Assembly: GCA_013146195.2 (NCBI GenBank)
Contig: CM028382.1
Coordinates: 56,340,027 to 56,404,026, forward strand
DNA length: 64,000 bases
Source of the DNA: Codonopsis lanceolata
Lineage: Eukaryota; Streptophyta; Magnoliopsida; Asterales; Campanulaceae
Direction of reading: 5' to 3'
Shown: positions 1 to 10,334 of the stretch, one piece after another
How the letters are laid out: the number at the start of each line of letters is the position of its first letter
Numbering within the stretch: position 1 is the stretch's first letter
The notes under the pieces: model-generated
Database searches by the model: none
What the model was told of the DNA's origin: nothing
The model's input: only the letters and a program-made list of their open reading frames with translations
Made by a program: the position numbers and the translations under genes

Positions 1-478
1 TTTTGTGACGGTGTTCGATCCGTACTTTAAACACCTTGAGTTAAGTAGGAGTTTTTCATACAAAATGTTCATTTTCGACTTCTTTTCTCTCTTCAATTTT
101 TGCCAATTATTGAAAAAGTTTTTTTCAGGATTGGCTCCTGTTGGAGCTTCTCTACATTTGCTGGTTGTAGTTTCTACAACAATTTGGGTAGCCCTCTTTT
201 ACAAGATTGAACATTTGATTGATCTTCAACTCGATACATTTCATCATATGTTTGTGTATTGAGTTGAGGGGGAGCATTCAAAACATGTGTTGCTTATTAA
301 TTTGGAAGAACTTTTGACTGGTGTTAATGTTGGATTGTTCCAAACTATCAAATGATTCAATATGAATTGACTCATTGACAAAGCACTTTCTCGACTACAA
401 ATGTTTTGCAAGTGCTTGTACTTTAGTCTTTCCAACTCGCTCAAATCGCAAAAGTTCCATGTACGGGTTTAGGGGGGG
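1..478 (+). mobile_element. Copia-type retrotransposon, 3' internal tail (partial)
   Basis: No intact ORF is visible. The stretch ends in a polypurine tract (agggggg, about 471-477) directly before a TGTTGAATAT start, the usual arrangement of polypurine tract plus 3' LTR in plant Copia elements. A second purine run (gagggggagc, 265-274) lies upstream. No RNase H motif can be read, so the lineage assignment rests on the junction alone. The body of the element would lie left of the window. Confidence 0.4.
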
Positions 479-648
479 TGTTGAATATAATGTTCTTAGG
501 CCTAAAATGCACATTTGGTTTGTTTGTTTAATTGTAGCCAATTTTGGCCCTAAATATAAGTAAATGTAATATTGTAATTAGGAATATTTAATTTGTAATA
601 TTCAATATTAAATAACCGTTTTTCAGTTTCTCTCATTTTCTCTTCCCA

Positions 649-685
<37 letters not shown>

Positions 686-763
686 GTCACTGCCACTTTC
701 AACCACCACCATCAATGGTGGTGGTCCAACATTCTCTTTCTATTCTCTCACGCAAAATTAACA
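479..763 (+). repeat. putative 3' LTR of the leftmost Copia element
   Basis: It begins TGTTGAATATAA after a purine tract and ends ...AAAATTAACA, so the ends are TGTT/AACA. It contains a (CT)n tract at 655-680. No partner LTR lies in the window, so the target duplication cannot be checked and the right boundary is approximate. Confidence 0.45.
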
Positions 764-993
764 TGAGCTTTATCGTCAAGTAAACAGACACCAATCAAAA
801 GTTAATTATTAAAAATCTTGCTTATTAAATTACTTCGATTTACAATTCTTACCATGCTAATCTAACTAGTAATTACTATGATTTTTCAATTACCATACTT
901 ATTTTAAGAATTTTACTATTTCATTCCAAATTTATACTCGATGGTATATAATCATAATGGAATTATTCTCCCATAATCGAAGGTTCCTTCAAC
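764..993. other. AT-rich spacer without a gene
   Basis: Nothing supportable is seen on either strand: no long ORF, no RNA gene and no repeat ends. Confidence 0.5.
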
Positions 994-1240
994 GACGACA
1001 ATTCTAACGTACGACACAATGACATAAACTTGTACCCTTCATTGGAGAAAACGTCGGAAGATGACAAATCTATTATGTGAACGGCGGCGGCGGCGGTTAA
1101 AGAATGATAAAGGTATGACGCCAATGACGACAATTCTAACCTACAACACAACGGCATAAACATGTACCCTTTATTGGAGAAAACGTCGGAAAGTGACAAA
1201 ATTTATTATGTAAAAGGCAGCGGCGGCGGCGGCGGCCGAG
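994..1240. repeat. two-copy tandem duplication, 132-bp period, each copy with a GGC-triplet tract
   Basis: The string gacgacaattctaac starts at 994 and again at 1126. The following bases run in parallel (acaacacaa..gacataaac.tgtaccctt.attggagaaaacgtcgga). Each copy ends in a GGC-triplet tract (about 1081-1096 and 1217-1234). Read on the minus strand, the two copies give near-identical short peptides, but there is no complete gene. It lies about 0.5 kb upstream of the bZIP promoter. Confidence 0.8.
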
Positions 1241-1747
1241 TGATATTCGCTAGGTACGTTTTGTTAGAAGTAAATAGTTAAACCCTAAACTCAAAAATAA
1301 GGAGTGATGCTGTAAAACAATATTCACATTTTTGTTTTAAATATTTATCATTTAATATATCTGAGGAGTTGTTTAAATTTATGTGGCAAGCTATATCAGA
1401 TTTTGTAGCATTTTTCATAGTATATTTGGTCTTCTATAAGGATGTTAGATCCAAAGTATTAAGATGATCAACATAGTTTAAGATTTTTAAAATTACGGTA
1501 TACAATAAGAAATTCATAATGTTACTAATTTACATCTATACCAAGGGTAAACTTGTGAATGATAATATTAAAAAATAAATAAATCATAACATTAATAATT
1601 TGCCACGATGCCAAGGGCGAACTGGTAAATGACAAGTAATTTGTCGAAAATCAAGGTGTCATAAAAAGAGAGTTAAAGGGGACACACGCCCATCACAAAA
1701 GTACGATTTAGGGATTGAAACGCACTTAGTTGGAGTAATTCTTTTGG
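1241..1747. other. upstream region of the bZIP gene, no gene seen
   Basis: AT-rich, with a short repeated phrase (accaagggtaaact / gccaagggcgaact, about 1540 and 1610). No coding sequence. It probably contains distal promoter sequence of the downstream gene. Confidence 0.5.
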
Positions 1748-1807
1748 CACGTGTCTAACACGTGTCTGAAAACGGACTGTGGAAGCCACTATAACCAACT
1801 ATAAATA
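1748..1807 (+). promoter_or_regulatory. core promoter: two ABRE/G-box sites plus TATA box
   Basis: CACGTGTC occurs at 1748-1755 and 1759-1766, start-to-start 11 bp. TATAAATA lies at 1800-1807. CACGTGTC is the ABA-responsive element recognised by ABF/AREB/ABI5 bZIP factors. Because the downstream gene encodes such a factor, autoregulation by ABA is a plausible inference. A further CACGTGTC occurs in intron 1 at 3025-3032. Confidence 0.65.
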
Positions 1808-1829
1808 TACCGATCGCAGTTACAGTCTC

Positions 1830-2007
1830 CACACACTAAACCAAAAATCGAAACATCTTTTCTAAGAAAGATGTCTCCTTCTACATCCTCTTTCTCACAC
1901 TCTTTATCTCTTTCTCCTTCTCTCTAAATTCTATGAAAAACATTTTATTGTTAGAGCTCATGAACCTCTGAGATCATGAAGCTATTCAGTATGGGCTAGC
2001 CGGTCTG
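1830..2007 (+). other. 5' leader exon of the bZIP gene with three upstream ORFs
   Basis: Pyrimidine-rich leader downstream of the TATA box, ending at the donor CGGTCTG|GTAAGTG. The transcription start is inferred (about 1830), not seen. It contains three short ORFs before the first intron: 1871-1927 (18 codons, MSPSTSSFSHSLSLSPSL), 1933-1971 (12 codons) and 1976-1999 (7 codons). Such ORFs would be expected to lower translation of the main ORF. Confidence 0.5.
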
Positions 2008-2188
2008 GTAAGTGTTTGAGTTATTCTAGAACATTCTACCTTGTTCATGTTTTGAAACTTCCCTTTATTAGTTTGTTTCAACTTTTATACTTGCATGTGT
2101 TATCTAACTACTCAGTTTCCATCAACATTTGTTTTTCATTTGCATTTATTGTAAGCATAATTATATTGATACCATTACCTTTATGTTA

Positions 2189-2363
2189 CTCCCTCCGTTC
2201 CAGGTAAAAAATCTCCGTTTGAAAGTCAAACGTTAAAAAAAATGATGTTTTTAGTATTTAATTAATAATATAGTGACACTTTTATACTTTAATTTTTTAA
2301 ATGAGCTCTTTAAATGAAACATCAAAAAATAAAATAGTGGATCCTTGCCAGAAACGGAGGAGG
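2189..2363. mobile_element. Stowaway-like MITE in intron 1
   Basis: It starts CTCCCTCCGTTCC after TA (2187-2188) and ends gaaacggaggagg before TA (2364-2365). The ends form the inverted repeat typical of Stowaway (Tc1/mariner-type) MITEs with a TA target duplication. It is 175 bp and non-coding. Confidence 0.75.
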
Positions 2364-3093
2364 TATAACTTTAGGTTGAGATTAAAATTTGGCATCTTTT
2401 CTATTCATTTTTCCCCTTGGCATGCATGTAATTCCATAACTATTTTAGAAGTAAAATAGATTTTCTACCTTTTTTTGATGCATGCAACAATTTATGCCCA
2501 TTCTTTGACTACATGCACACTAAAAAAAATAGCAATTTAGCTTCAAGCTATAATTATAAGTAGCATTAAAGTTAGTAATAGTTATAATTTTGTCTGTTTA
2601 TAATTAATATGTTAATATCAAATATGAAGGGTAAAGTTGAAATATTTTTGAAATCGTAAAAATGATTTTTTTTAATATGTGAATTTTTAAGTGAAATATC
2701 TCATTTATTGGTCGAATAGGTGGAAAAAGTACTACAAATTATGTATTTTATAATTTAAAAAATTAAAAAAAATGACAAATTTGCGTTTGAAAAGCATCTC
2801 CTTTGAATAATAAAAGTCAAACAGTCAAATAATTTTAAGATAAAAAAAGTATAATAAACTTATAACCGAGGTAATATTTTTTTTAATTTTTCATTTGAAT
2901 TTGTAGTTGAAATGAAAGAAAATTACAAATTATCTGGCGGAGTAAAATTTGTTGGGTACCTACACTTACAAAATACGAGTGACATCATCCTTACCTATAA
3001 TCCACCGACCACCACTACCACTACCACGTGTCACTGTTGACTATTAGTATTAACTCATGTTTGTATCGCCGATCCATGATTCATGATCCATTA

Positions 3094-3275
3094 TCGGGCT
3101 GTTAATCGGAACCAAACCGAACTATTGAATCGAATCGAACTAAATCAAATTAAATTAATTGATTTTGGTCAAAGATAGTTTGATTTCAGTTTTAAAAATT
3201 AAAAAATTACATAGTTCAGTTTGATTCACAATTTATCGAACCAAACCAAACCAATATTTATATTTATATTTATTT

Positions 3276-3327
<52 letters not shown>

Positions 3328-3677
3328 GCATACTAAACTAAACAAAATCTTGATTGTTGGAGAACTATTATCTCTTTCATTGTTTGTGTTTATTTTATAA
3401 TTCGTATTGTTTTATTGTTAGTAGGTTATTTCATAATTTTGAGGTTAATTCAAAATTAAAATCTTATTTTTATTTTTATTTTTAATATTGGTTAATTTCA
3501 TTAAAAATAATTTATATAAACCAAAAAATCGAACCAAATCAAACCAAACCGAGTGGTTCGGTTCGGTTCCAAGTCTTACTGGGTTCGGTTCGGTTTGAGA
3601 TTTTTTGAACCACTAAGAGGTGGTTCGGTTTGTGATTTTGACATAAACCAAACCAAACCGAACTACTTACACCTCTA
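3094..3677. mobile_element. hAT-like non-autonomous element with (TA)n core
   Basis: The ends are tcgggctgttaat and, read inward from the right, tagaggtgtaagt: imperfect inverted repeats resembling the hAT-type TAGGGGTGT end. The flanks atccatta (3086-3093) and atccattg (3678-3685) look like an 8-bp target duplication with one mismatch. The arms are rich in accaaaccga / tcggttcggt. A (TA)n tract sits at about 3282-3322. No transposase is present. Confidence 0.5.
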
Positions 3678-4419
3678 ATCCATTGGATCGTCCATATACA
3701 TTTGAGATCTTATTCCGTTTTTAAAAAAATCGTCCTCTTCGGTTTGGTGTACCGTTTATAAAAAAATAATAGATTATTTATAAATATAGATATAATGTGT
3801 ATTTTATTAATGTTTTTTTATATGTGATCATAATTAAATAAATTAAAATAATTTTCTAAAAATGAAAGTTTTGAAAAAATATAATTTTTAAAAAATAACA
3901 AAATAGAACTGAAGAACAATTAAATAGAAACAATGGGAGTACTACTTTTAAAGTTAAATTAGGTAAAAAAAATTAAATGAAAATTTGAATTAATTTTTTT
4001 ATTTTTTTTAAAAATTATATAACACTTAATTACTAAAAATTACGTGTTTACATATTACAAATTAAATATTATCTGATATTTTTCAAAAAAATTTAAAAAT
4101 ATTGTCAAAATTTTATAGTCAAAGTAAAGTATTATATAGTCAAAGCAAACAAAATATAAACATGGGGGTGGTATATCTAAAAGAATGATTTGTAAATTGT
4201 AATATCCTTATGGTGTATCATCCGAAAAAGAAAAATCATATTTTGAATTTGGTAAAATTAAATTTTATACTATCTCTGTAATAAATTTTGATTTAGTAAA
4301 AAAAATTTTGTCCAAAATAATTATGGCTATATGATTTCGAGAAACATTCATCCATATTTTACCAAAACTATCTTTATTTACTAGGTTCAAATTAAATGAT
4401 GCTAAATTAAAACAATATA

Positions 4420-4823
4420 CTCCCTATTTCTTAAAGAAAGAATTCACCTTTTCTTTTTCGTTTGTTGTGATAAAAATTGTTACTTTTTTTTCTTTTAGAA
4501 AGTTATTTATTCTATTTTACTTTCACTTCTCTTGGTACTTTGATGATAAGTCTCACTTGCCCATGTGTTTTAAAAGCAAATACCTTCTTTGCTCCACCCA
4601 AATAGTTCATTTTTGAAAAGTTTAATAATTAAGTGTTATATTAATTTAATTAATGTTGGTTATAATTACAAAAATAAATTTAAGCATAATCAATATGATT
4701 GAAACACAAGTGAAGGGTAAAAATAAAAGATTAGGAAAATTGTAAGCATATCTTTTATATTGGTCTATTTAAATAAAACAACTCAAAATAAAATAATATA
4801 CTATTTGCTTAAAACAGAAGTAG
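4420..4823. mobile_element. degenerate Stowaway-like MITE in intron 1
   Basis: CTCCCTATTTCTTAAAG at the left, preceded by TA, and gcttaaaacagaagtag at the right, followed by TA, form weak inverted repeats. The element is 404 bp, AT-rich and non-coding. The TIR match is imperfect, so the call is tentative. Confidence 0.45.
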
Positions 4824-5374
4824 TATATAAACATATATACTACTAATATTTATAGAAGCAAGTCTCTTAAGAGACTGTCTTACGAATTTTAAATATTAAG
4901 ACAGAGTTGTACTTTCTTTTAACTCAACCTACCATCACACGGTGAGTTGAGTCAATGAGATCTATCTGACATAAAGTACTCGTATTACCATCTTTCCTAA
5001 ATTGTTGTCTATTTATAATATAGTGGAATGGTTTTTTATATATAATTGTGCATAGTTAATTATGACACTTATTTAAGAAATGGATGAAGTATATAATAAA
5101 CCAATTAGGAATTCCTGATCTTACTAATTAGGACAGGGAGTTTACATCATCTCGATGAAGAGCTAATATATATTATCACTTGTTCTTGAATGATAAAGTC
5201 TTAAGAAATTAATCTACTACAATTGAAGATCGATATATATAATTAACTAATTCCTTGTGTTTTCTTCTTTTTCCAGTACGAATTTTAGCTTTCAGTTGAG
5301 CAAATTCAAACACCATTATAGCATCCATCATCTTGGCTAAGAAGGAAAAGTATATATCTACTTGTTGCTCACTA

Positions 5375-7229
5375 ATGGATCCGGAGTCATCCGAAAGTGT
5401 TAACACCGTTGGAAAGATGAAATCAGAAAATGATCTCATGGAGAATCACTCAACATCTTCATCAGAGAAGAAAGTATCTCTATTTTCATTGACCCTTGAT
5501 ACGATCCAATGCAAGAGTGGGAGGAGCATTGGATCAATGAACATCGATGAGTTCATTAATTGTGTCTGGACTATCTGTGATGCATTTCAAGCCTCCGACG
5601 AAGACCCGACCGGCGAAAAAAAGGGGATAGAACAAACCACATTCCTTCGTCAAAGATCTATATCCGTGCCAACCCCATTTAGCGGCAAAACCGTCGACGA
5701 GGTTTGGGCTGAAATCCAACATCGTCAGAATAAAAACGTTGGCCATGCTCAACAAAATCATCCTCGTGCTTCCGTTACCAGTAACAAAGCTGCTTCACTT
5801 GGTGAGATGACTCTAGAAGAGTTTCTAGTCAAAACTGGAGTTATAAAGGAGGTGTTACCGCCGCCTAATCTTGTTCCCTCGCAACAAGCTGGCCATGGAA
5901 TGCTAGAAAATCTCAACTCAAACCCTAATTCGGGTAGTTTCTTTAGTCATGGTACTGGCTTGGACATGAACGTTAGTATTGGACAGATGATGGGCTATGA
6001 ACTAATGTCTAACACCCCTTCCAACTGTGTTCAAAATGGAAATGCTTTGATAAGCAAGGGCTCTTCTTCTGTGTACCACATGTTCATGGAAGAACCTCCA
6101 TCTGCTAAAATTGGAAATGAGAAACCTAATAGTCCATCAAATGGAGCGGCTGGTGAAACAAATGGCAAGAAAAGGGCTGCTAGTGCTTCGATGGAAGCGG
6201 CTATAGAACGTAGACAACGACGAATGATAAAGAATAGAGAGTCGGCTCAAAGATCTCGTGCTCGAAAACAGGTTCGTATAATTTTTTGCCTATAAATTTT
6301 CAATGTTTCGACTGTAGATTTGCTTGAAACATAAATGGTTTATAAATTCTTTGAAGCTGTTGAATTTTTCATCTAGCAAGAAATATATGTTTTGTAGGCA
6401 TACACAGCCGAACTCGAAATCGAGCTCAAACGTGTTAGAGACGAAAACGAAAATGCGAAACGTGCTAGGGTAAGTCAATATATCCCCCAATATCAGTTTG
6501 ATTCTATTTTGTTATAAGTAGTTCCTCACGCAATCTTTTCTCATAATTTTACTTGAAACAGGAAGAAGATGTAAAGAACAAGCACGAGGTATTTAGAATC
6601 TAATGATAATATATATATATATACACACAGACTCCCTCCGTTCCAAAATTATTCTAACGTTTTCCATTTTCTTCGGTCTCAAAATAATTATTTATTTGAA
6701 ACTTTATTTTTAAGACGACATTTTTACAATTATATATTTACTTTTTCTTCTTATTTTAATATAAATCGCATGTTTATGAATTAAAAAAAACATATTTTAC
6801 CATTATTAGTAGTCAATTCTTTTTTTTCTTTAATCTGTATAGCGAGTAAAATTAAATAATTCTTTTGAGACTGGGGGAAAATTTTTTTTCTTGTTATATA
6901 CTAATAATTTATTTTATATAATTATACTCTCTTTGTTTTTAAATTAGAGTACTATTTGACTTTTTGGAGTCAAACTAACTATTTCTAGATGAAAAATATA
7001 TTTATTTATTTTATTTTTAAAAAAATGGCAAAAACACATGATTTTTTATTGAATTTTCATTTGAAAAATTGCCAGTTTAACTCAAAAAAAAAAAAAACAG
7101 AATAATAATTTAGGAAAGAATGGAATATTTGTTTTTATTTTTCTAATTTTTTACATTTGGTAGGGGTGTGTGCATGGTTGGCCAACTAAGAAAGAGTTCA
7201 AAACTCTTCGAAAGACCGCGTCATGGTGA
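5375..7229 (+). CDS. ABF/AREB/ABI5-like group A bZIP transcription factor (four coding exons)
   Basis: Exons 5375-6271, 6398-6469, 6562-6588 and 7164-7229 join in phase 0 with GT/AG borders and give 353 codons. An in-frame TTG lies upstream, but ATG 5375 is the first ATG of this frame. The family's conserved blocks are visible: C1 (about residues 34-66, SLFSLTLDTIQ), C2 (90-116, LRQRSISVP then KTVDEVW), C3 (141-158, LGEMTLEEFLVKTGVI), the bZIP basic region (279-299, IKNRESAQRSRARKQ with the invariant N-x7-R) and a C4-like tail (PTKKEFKTLRKTASW). The family binds ABRE (ACGTG) sites in the nucleus and is activated by SnRK2 phosphorylation at R-x-x-S/T sites; RQRS in C2 keeps such a site, while C1 has K in place of R. 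Unusual: zipper heptad residues are L305, V312, A319 and D326, and C4 is shortened. It may be a fast-evolving or weakened paralogue. The exon 4 assignment is inferred from C4 similarity. Confidence 0.85.
6632..6880. mobile_element. Stowaway-like MITE in bZIP intron 3
   Basis: The left end CTCCCTCCGTTCCAAAATTATT and the right end, read inward as tttcccccagtctcaaaagaatt, form imperfect inverted repeats. It lies in the intron between the short third exon and the terminal exon. The surrounding AT-rich sequence (6925-7100) includes a further CTCTCTTTG start that may be a broken second copy. Confidence 0.55.
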
Positions 7230-7520
7230 ACTTGAATATATGGTAAGAATATTTAATTTTGGTATGTTGGATAGAATAATCAATAGAGTCAAAACTATGC
7301 ATGAAATTAAATGCTAACAAAATATTTTCCATTTGTTGTGTAATATCATGAAGGCTTCTTTATTTTTATTTTTTTTGTTAACAGGCAGATCAAGATGAAA
7401 GTGGGAAGAATGAAATAGAAAGACGTCAAGTTTGTCGCGTTGAAGTTAAATGAATGGCGGCAAGTTTAAAGACTTTATGGAATGTCGAATAATAAACTCA
7501 TGGTTTCATGGGAACTTCAA
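7230..7520 (+). other. 3' UTR of the bZIP gene, with a possible UTR intron
   Basis: After the TGA at 7227-7229 a good donor (ATG|GTAAGA, 7243) and acceptor (gttaacAG, ending 7384) suggest a 3'-UTR intron or an alternative last exon. The exon that follows (7385-7453) is open in one frame for 22 codons and then stops. AATAAA polyadenylation-type signals lie at 7491-7496 and near 7518. The same layout recurs in tandem copies B and C. Confidence 0.45.
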
Positions 7521-8482
7521 TAAATGCTAGGGTGAAACTATGTCGCCTGTAATAATAATAATCTCAAAACTATGGTTGAGAGTAAATGAGTAATATATAT
7601 AGTTATGCTTTTATTTCTCTATGCATATTTTGAGAATTAAAGAAGTATGATTGTGAATAGAGGTGGCAAGTAGACGAGTTGGGTGGGTATGAGTGACGCC
7701 CATTTAGGTTGTGGGCTCAAATAGACAGATAAATGAATGTGGGTGGAGTTCATCAAGTCCTTGACCAAAACTATTGCCTAACTTCCTAAAATACCCCCAA
7801 TCCCCAAACCCTAACTCATTATCAAATTCAAAACACGTCCCTCCTTCCACAATTACTTTTCACATTCTTTTCCCTCTCTCTAGTTCGACCATGATCTTTA
7901 TCCCGTCGTTTGCATCCACAGTTCGACCATCCACCCTCCTCCTTCATCGCGTCCTCCTTTTATTTCCCTCTCTCCTACTTTATCCGCCTCCATCTTTCCT
8001 CCGTCCTCCGAATTCTACCACCGAAGGTTCGTATCTCCCTCTCTTCCCTCACATCCTATGAATCATATTCACAAACTCTTATTCTCTCATCCTATCTATG
8101 TTTTTCGCATTCTGCCACCTAGGGCTTAAGTCAATTCATCGATTCATGAATTGATTGATTGACTTTGGTGTTTCGACTAATTGATTCATGAGTCTATTAA
8201 TCGACTTAGTGAGCTGATTGATCGACTCGATGAGTCCTTAAATCGATTAGTAAGAGTATTTTTGGGGTTTTCATGGAAAAATATGCCTTTTGGGGAATGT
8301 TTGAGTAAGTGAAGCTGTTTTTACTTTTGGTGCCTTTCATCAGGCCTTTTTTAACATTCCCCTTGAATGTGGTATATTAAGTATGACTTTTTGACCCACT
8401 AAGTTATCTTTTATATCCTTTGACCAAAGTTTTTTGATAACTTCCTAAAAGTCCCCCAAAACCTCTCTAAACCTAACTAGCT

Positions 8483-9003
8483 CTATTTTCTCTTAGCGGG
8501 AAAACCATGGACGTCAAAATGTAGTTGAAGTAAGCATTGGACATCGCGAGCATTGGGTCTTCTCAAGTATATGGTTCTAAATAGCTTAATCAGAGATTGA
8601 CATAATTTCATATGACAATCGATTGCAGTGGTTTGACCAATTCGTATATACTCGTCATGATGATCGGCGGACGTGCCATTAGCCAACTGACGGATAACAT
8701 GCAGAAGTGAATTTTTGCAGCGGGAAAGTCCCTTAATTTCTACCGATTGCATCAACTGTCATCAAAAAATACTTTGAATGACTTGAAAGGGCTTCTACAA
8801 TTCAAAGGAATAACTGCTTTCTTATTCGGTACCTTTTCCTTAACATTTGATCCTTGTAAACAGGCTCATTGGAGAAATTGTCGTTGAAAAGCTTTTCTTG
8901 TCAAGCTTCACATTCTCGATTACGACCGTTGGAGCTTTCATTGTCATTTGCATAATCATCCTCGTTATTATTTTCACTTGAATCATTTGTCAATTCATTG
9001 TAT
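8483..9003 (-). pseudogene. Harbinger-type transposase fragment (Plant_tran family, N-terminal part)
   Basis: On the minus strand 8755-8483 is open for 90 codons and reads LANGTSADHHDEYIRIGQTT, then YLRRPNARDV, matching the N-terminal half of plant PIF/Harbinger (PF04827) transposases. Just upstream, in other frames and with stops, are EKLFNDNFSNEPVYKD and RIRKQLFL, which belong to the same family. The acidic start (SSENNNEDDYAND) also fits. The catalytic DDE part is missing and frames are broken, so it is dead. The same fragment recurs, more decayed, in copy B (12540-12935). Confidence 0.7.
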
Positions 9004-9359
9004 ATGAATTGTAGGATTGGCAGGTTGGAGGGATTGGATTTTTAGTGCGGAGATTGTAGAGAGAGGGAGTTGACGCACAGTTACACGAACATTTACGCGA
9101 ATGAGGTTTGTGGGTGGTAGTTGCGTTCTGGATACTCGAATGTGGGTTATGGGTGGTAATTACGTTGTGGTGAGACATAAGAAAGGTAATAAAGAGCAGC
9201 ATATCAATTTTTTTTTGGAGTTATATAGAGAGGGAAACTAAAGACGACAACAGAGAGAGAAGGAAAACTTCAAATGATGGCGTGTACGGAAAGCAAACGG
9301 AATAATAATTTAGGAATGGAGTATTTATTTTCATTTTTCTAGTTTTTTGCATTTAATAG

Positions 9360-9431
9360 GGGTGTGTGCATGGTTGGCCAACTAAGAAAAAGTTCAAAAC
9401 TCTTCGAAGGACCATAAGTTCATCTTGGTGA
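9360..9431 (+). pseudogene. second copy of the bZIP terminal exon (C4 motif)
   Basis: Preceded by an AG acceptor (9358-9359), it is open for 23 codons to a TGA and reads GCVHGWPTKKKFKTLRRTISSSW. The tail LRRT-I-S-S-S-W is closer to the family's usual C4 end (LRRTLTGPW-like) than that of the proximal exon. It lies 2.2 kb downstream of exon 4. It could be a dead duplicate or a selectable alternative last exon; the sequence alone cannot decide. Confidence 0.6.
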
Positions 9432-10334
9432 ACTTGAATAAATGGTAAGAATATTCAATTTTGGTATATTTGATAGAATAATCAATACAGTCAAAACTAT
9501 GAATGAAATTAAATACTAACAAAATATTTTCCATTTGTTGTGTAATATCATGAGGTTTTTTTTTTTTTGTTAACAGGCATATCAAGATGAAAGTGAGAAG
9601 ATTGAAACAGAAGGACATCAAGTTTGTCGCGATGAAGTTAAATGAATGGTGGTAAATTAAAAGACTTTATGAAATGTCAAATAATAAACTCATGGTTTCA
9701 TGAGTAACATATATAGATATGCTTTTAATATTTCTCTATGCATATATTCGGAATTAAAGAAGTATGATTTTGAATAGAGGTGGCTAGTAGATGAGTTAGG
9801 TGGGTATGAATGATGCACATATATGTTGTGGGGTCAAATAGGCAGATAAATGAATATGGGTGGAGTTCATCAAGCCCTTGACCAAAACAATTGCCAAACT
9901 TCCTAAAATACCCCCAATCCCCAAACCCTAACTCATTATCAAATTCAAAACTCATCGCTCCTTCCACAATTACTTTTCACATCCTCTTCCCTCTCTCTAG
10001 TTCGACAATGATCTCTCTCTCATCGTTGGCATCCACAGTTCGACCATCCACCCTAATCCTTCATCGCGTCTTCCTTTTATTTCCCTCTTTCCTCCTTCAT
10101 CCACTTTAATCTCCCCTCCGTTCTGACACCGAAGTTTCGTATCTCCCTCTTTTCCCTCACATCTGATGAATCATATTTGTAAACTAAGATTCCCTCATCC
10201 TATCTATGTTTCTTGCATTCCGCCACCTAGGGTTTGAGTCAATTAATTGATTCATGAATCGATTGATTGACTTTTGTATGTCGACTAATTGATTCATGAG
10301 TCGATTGATCGACTCAATGAGTACTTAAATCGAT

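Larger units (their letters stand above)
2008..5276 (+). other. inferred 5'-UTR intron of the bZIP gene (about 3.3 kb)
   Basis: The donor GTAAGT is at 2008 and the acceptor tttttccAG ends at 5276, 98 bases before the start codon. Plant ABF genes commonly carry an intron in the 5' UTR, which fits. The intron has been enlarged by MITE-like insertions and AT-rich sequence. The pairing of these two splice sites is inferred from position and quality; a transcript read would settle it. Confidence 0.5.
7101..9298 (+). repeat. tandem segment copy A (bZIP 3' end plus Harbinger fragment)
   Basis: The unit runs from gaataataatttagg (7101) to gtacggaaagcaaacg, where the same start recurs as copy B. It holds bZIP exon 4, the putative UTR intron, the 3' UTR, a C/T-rich stretch (7740-8120), a run of related 'attgattcatgag / tcgattgattgac' motifs (8130-8250) and a Harbinger transposase fragment. 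It is uninterrupted and so shows the empty sites of both insertions in copy B: aaatcgattag near 8243 and ggttatgggtggtaattacg near 9145. Confidence 0.8.

Noticed and set aside
1871..1927. ATG at 1871 as the bZIP start codon
   Set aside because: It opens only 18 codons before a stop and precedes a strong splice donor; the conserved protein begins at 5375.
7910..8122. 70-95 codon ORFs in the C/T-rich part of tandem copy A
   Set aside because: Low-complexity Ser/Pro/Leu readings; the equivalent frames in copy B differ and stop early.
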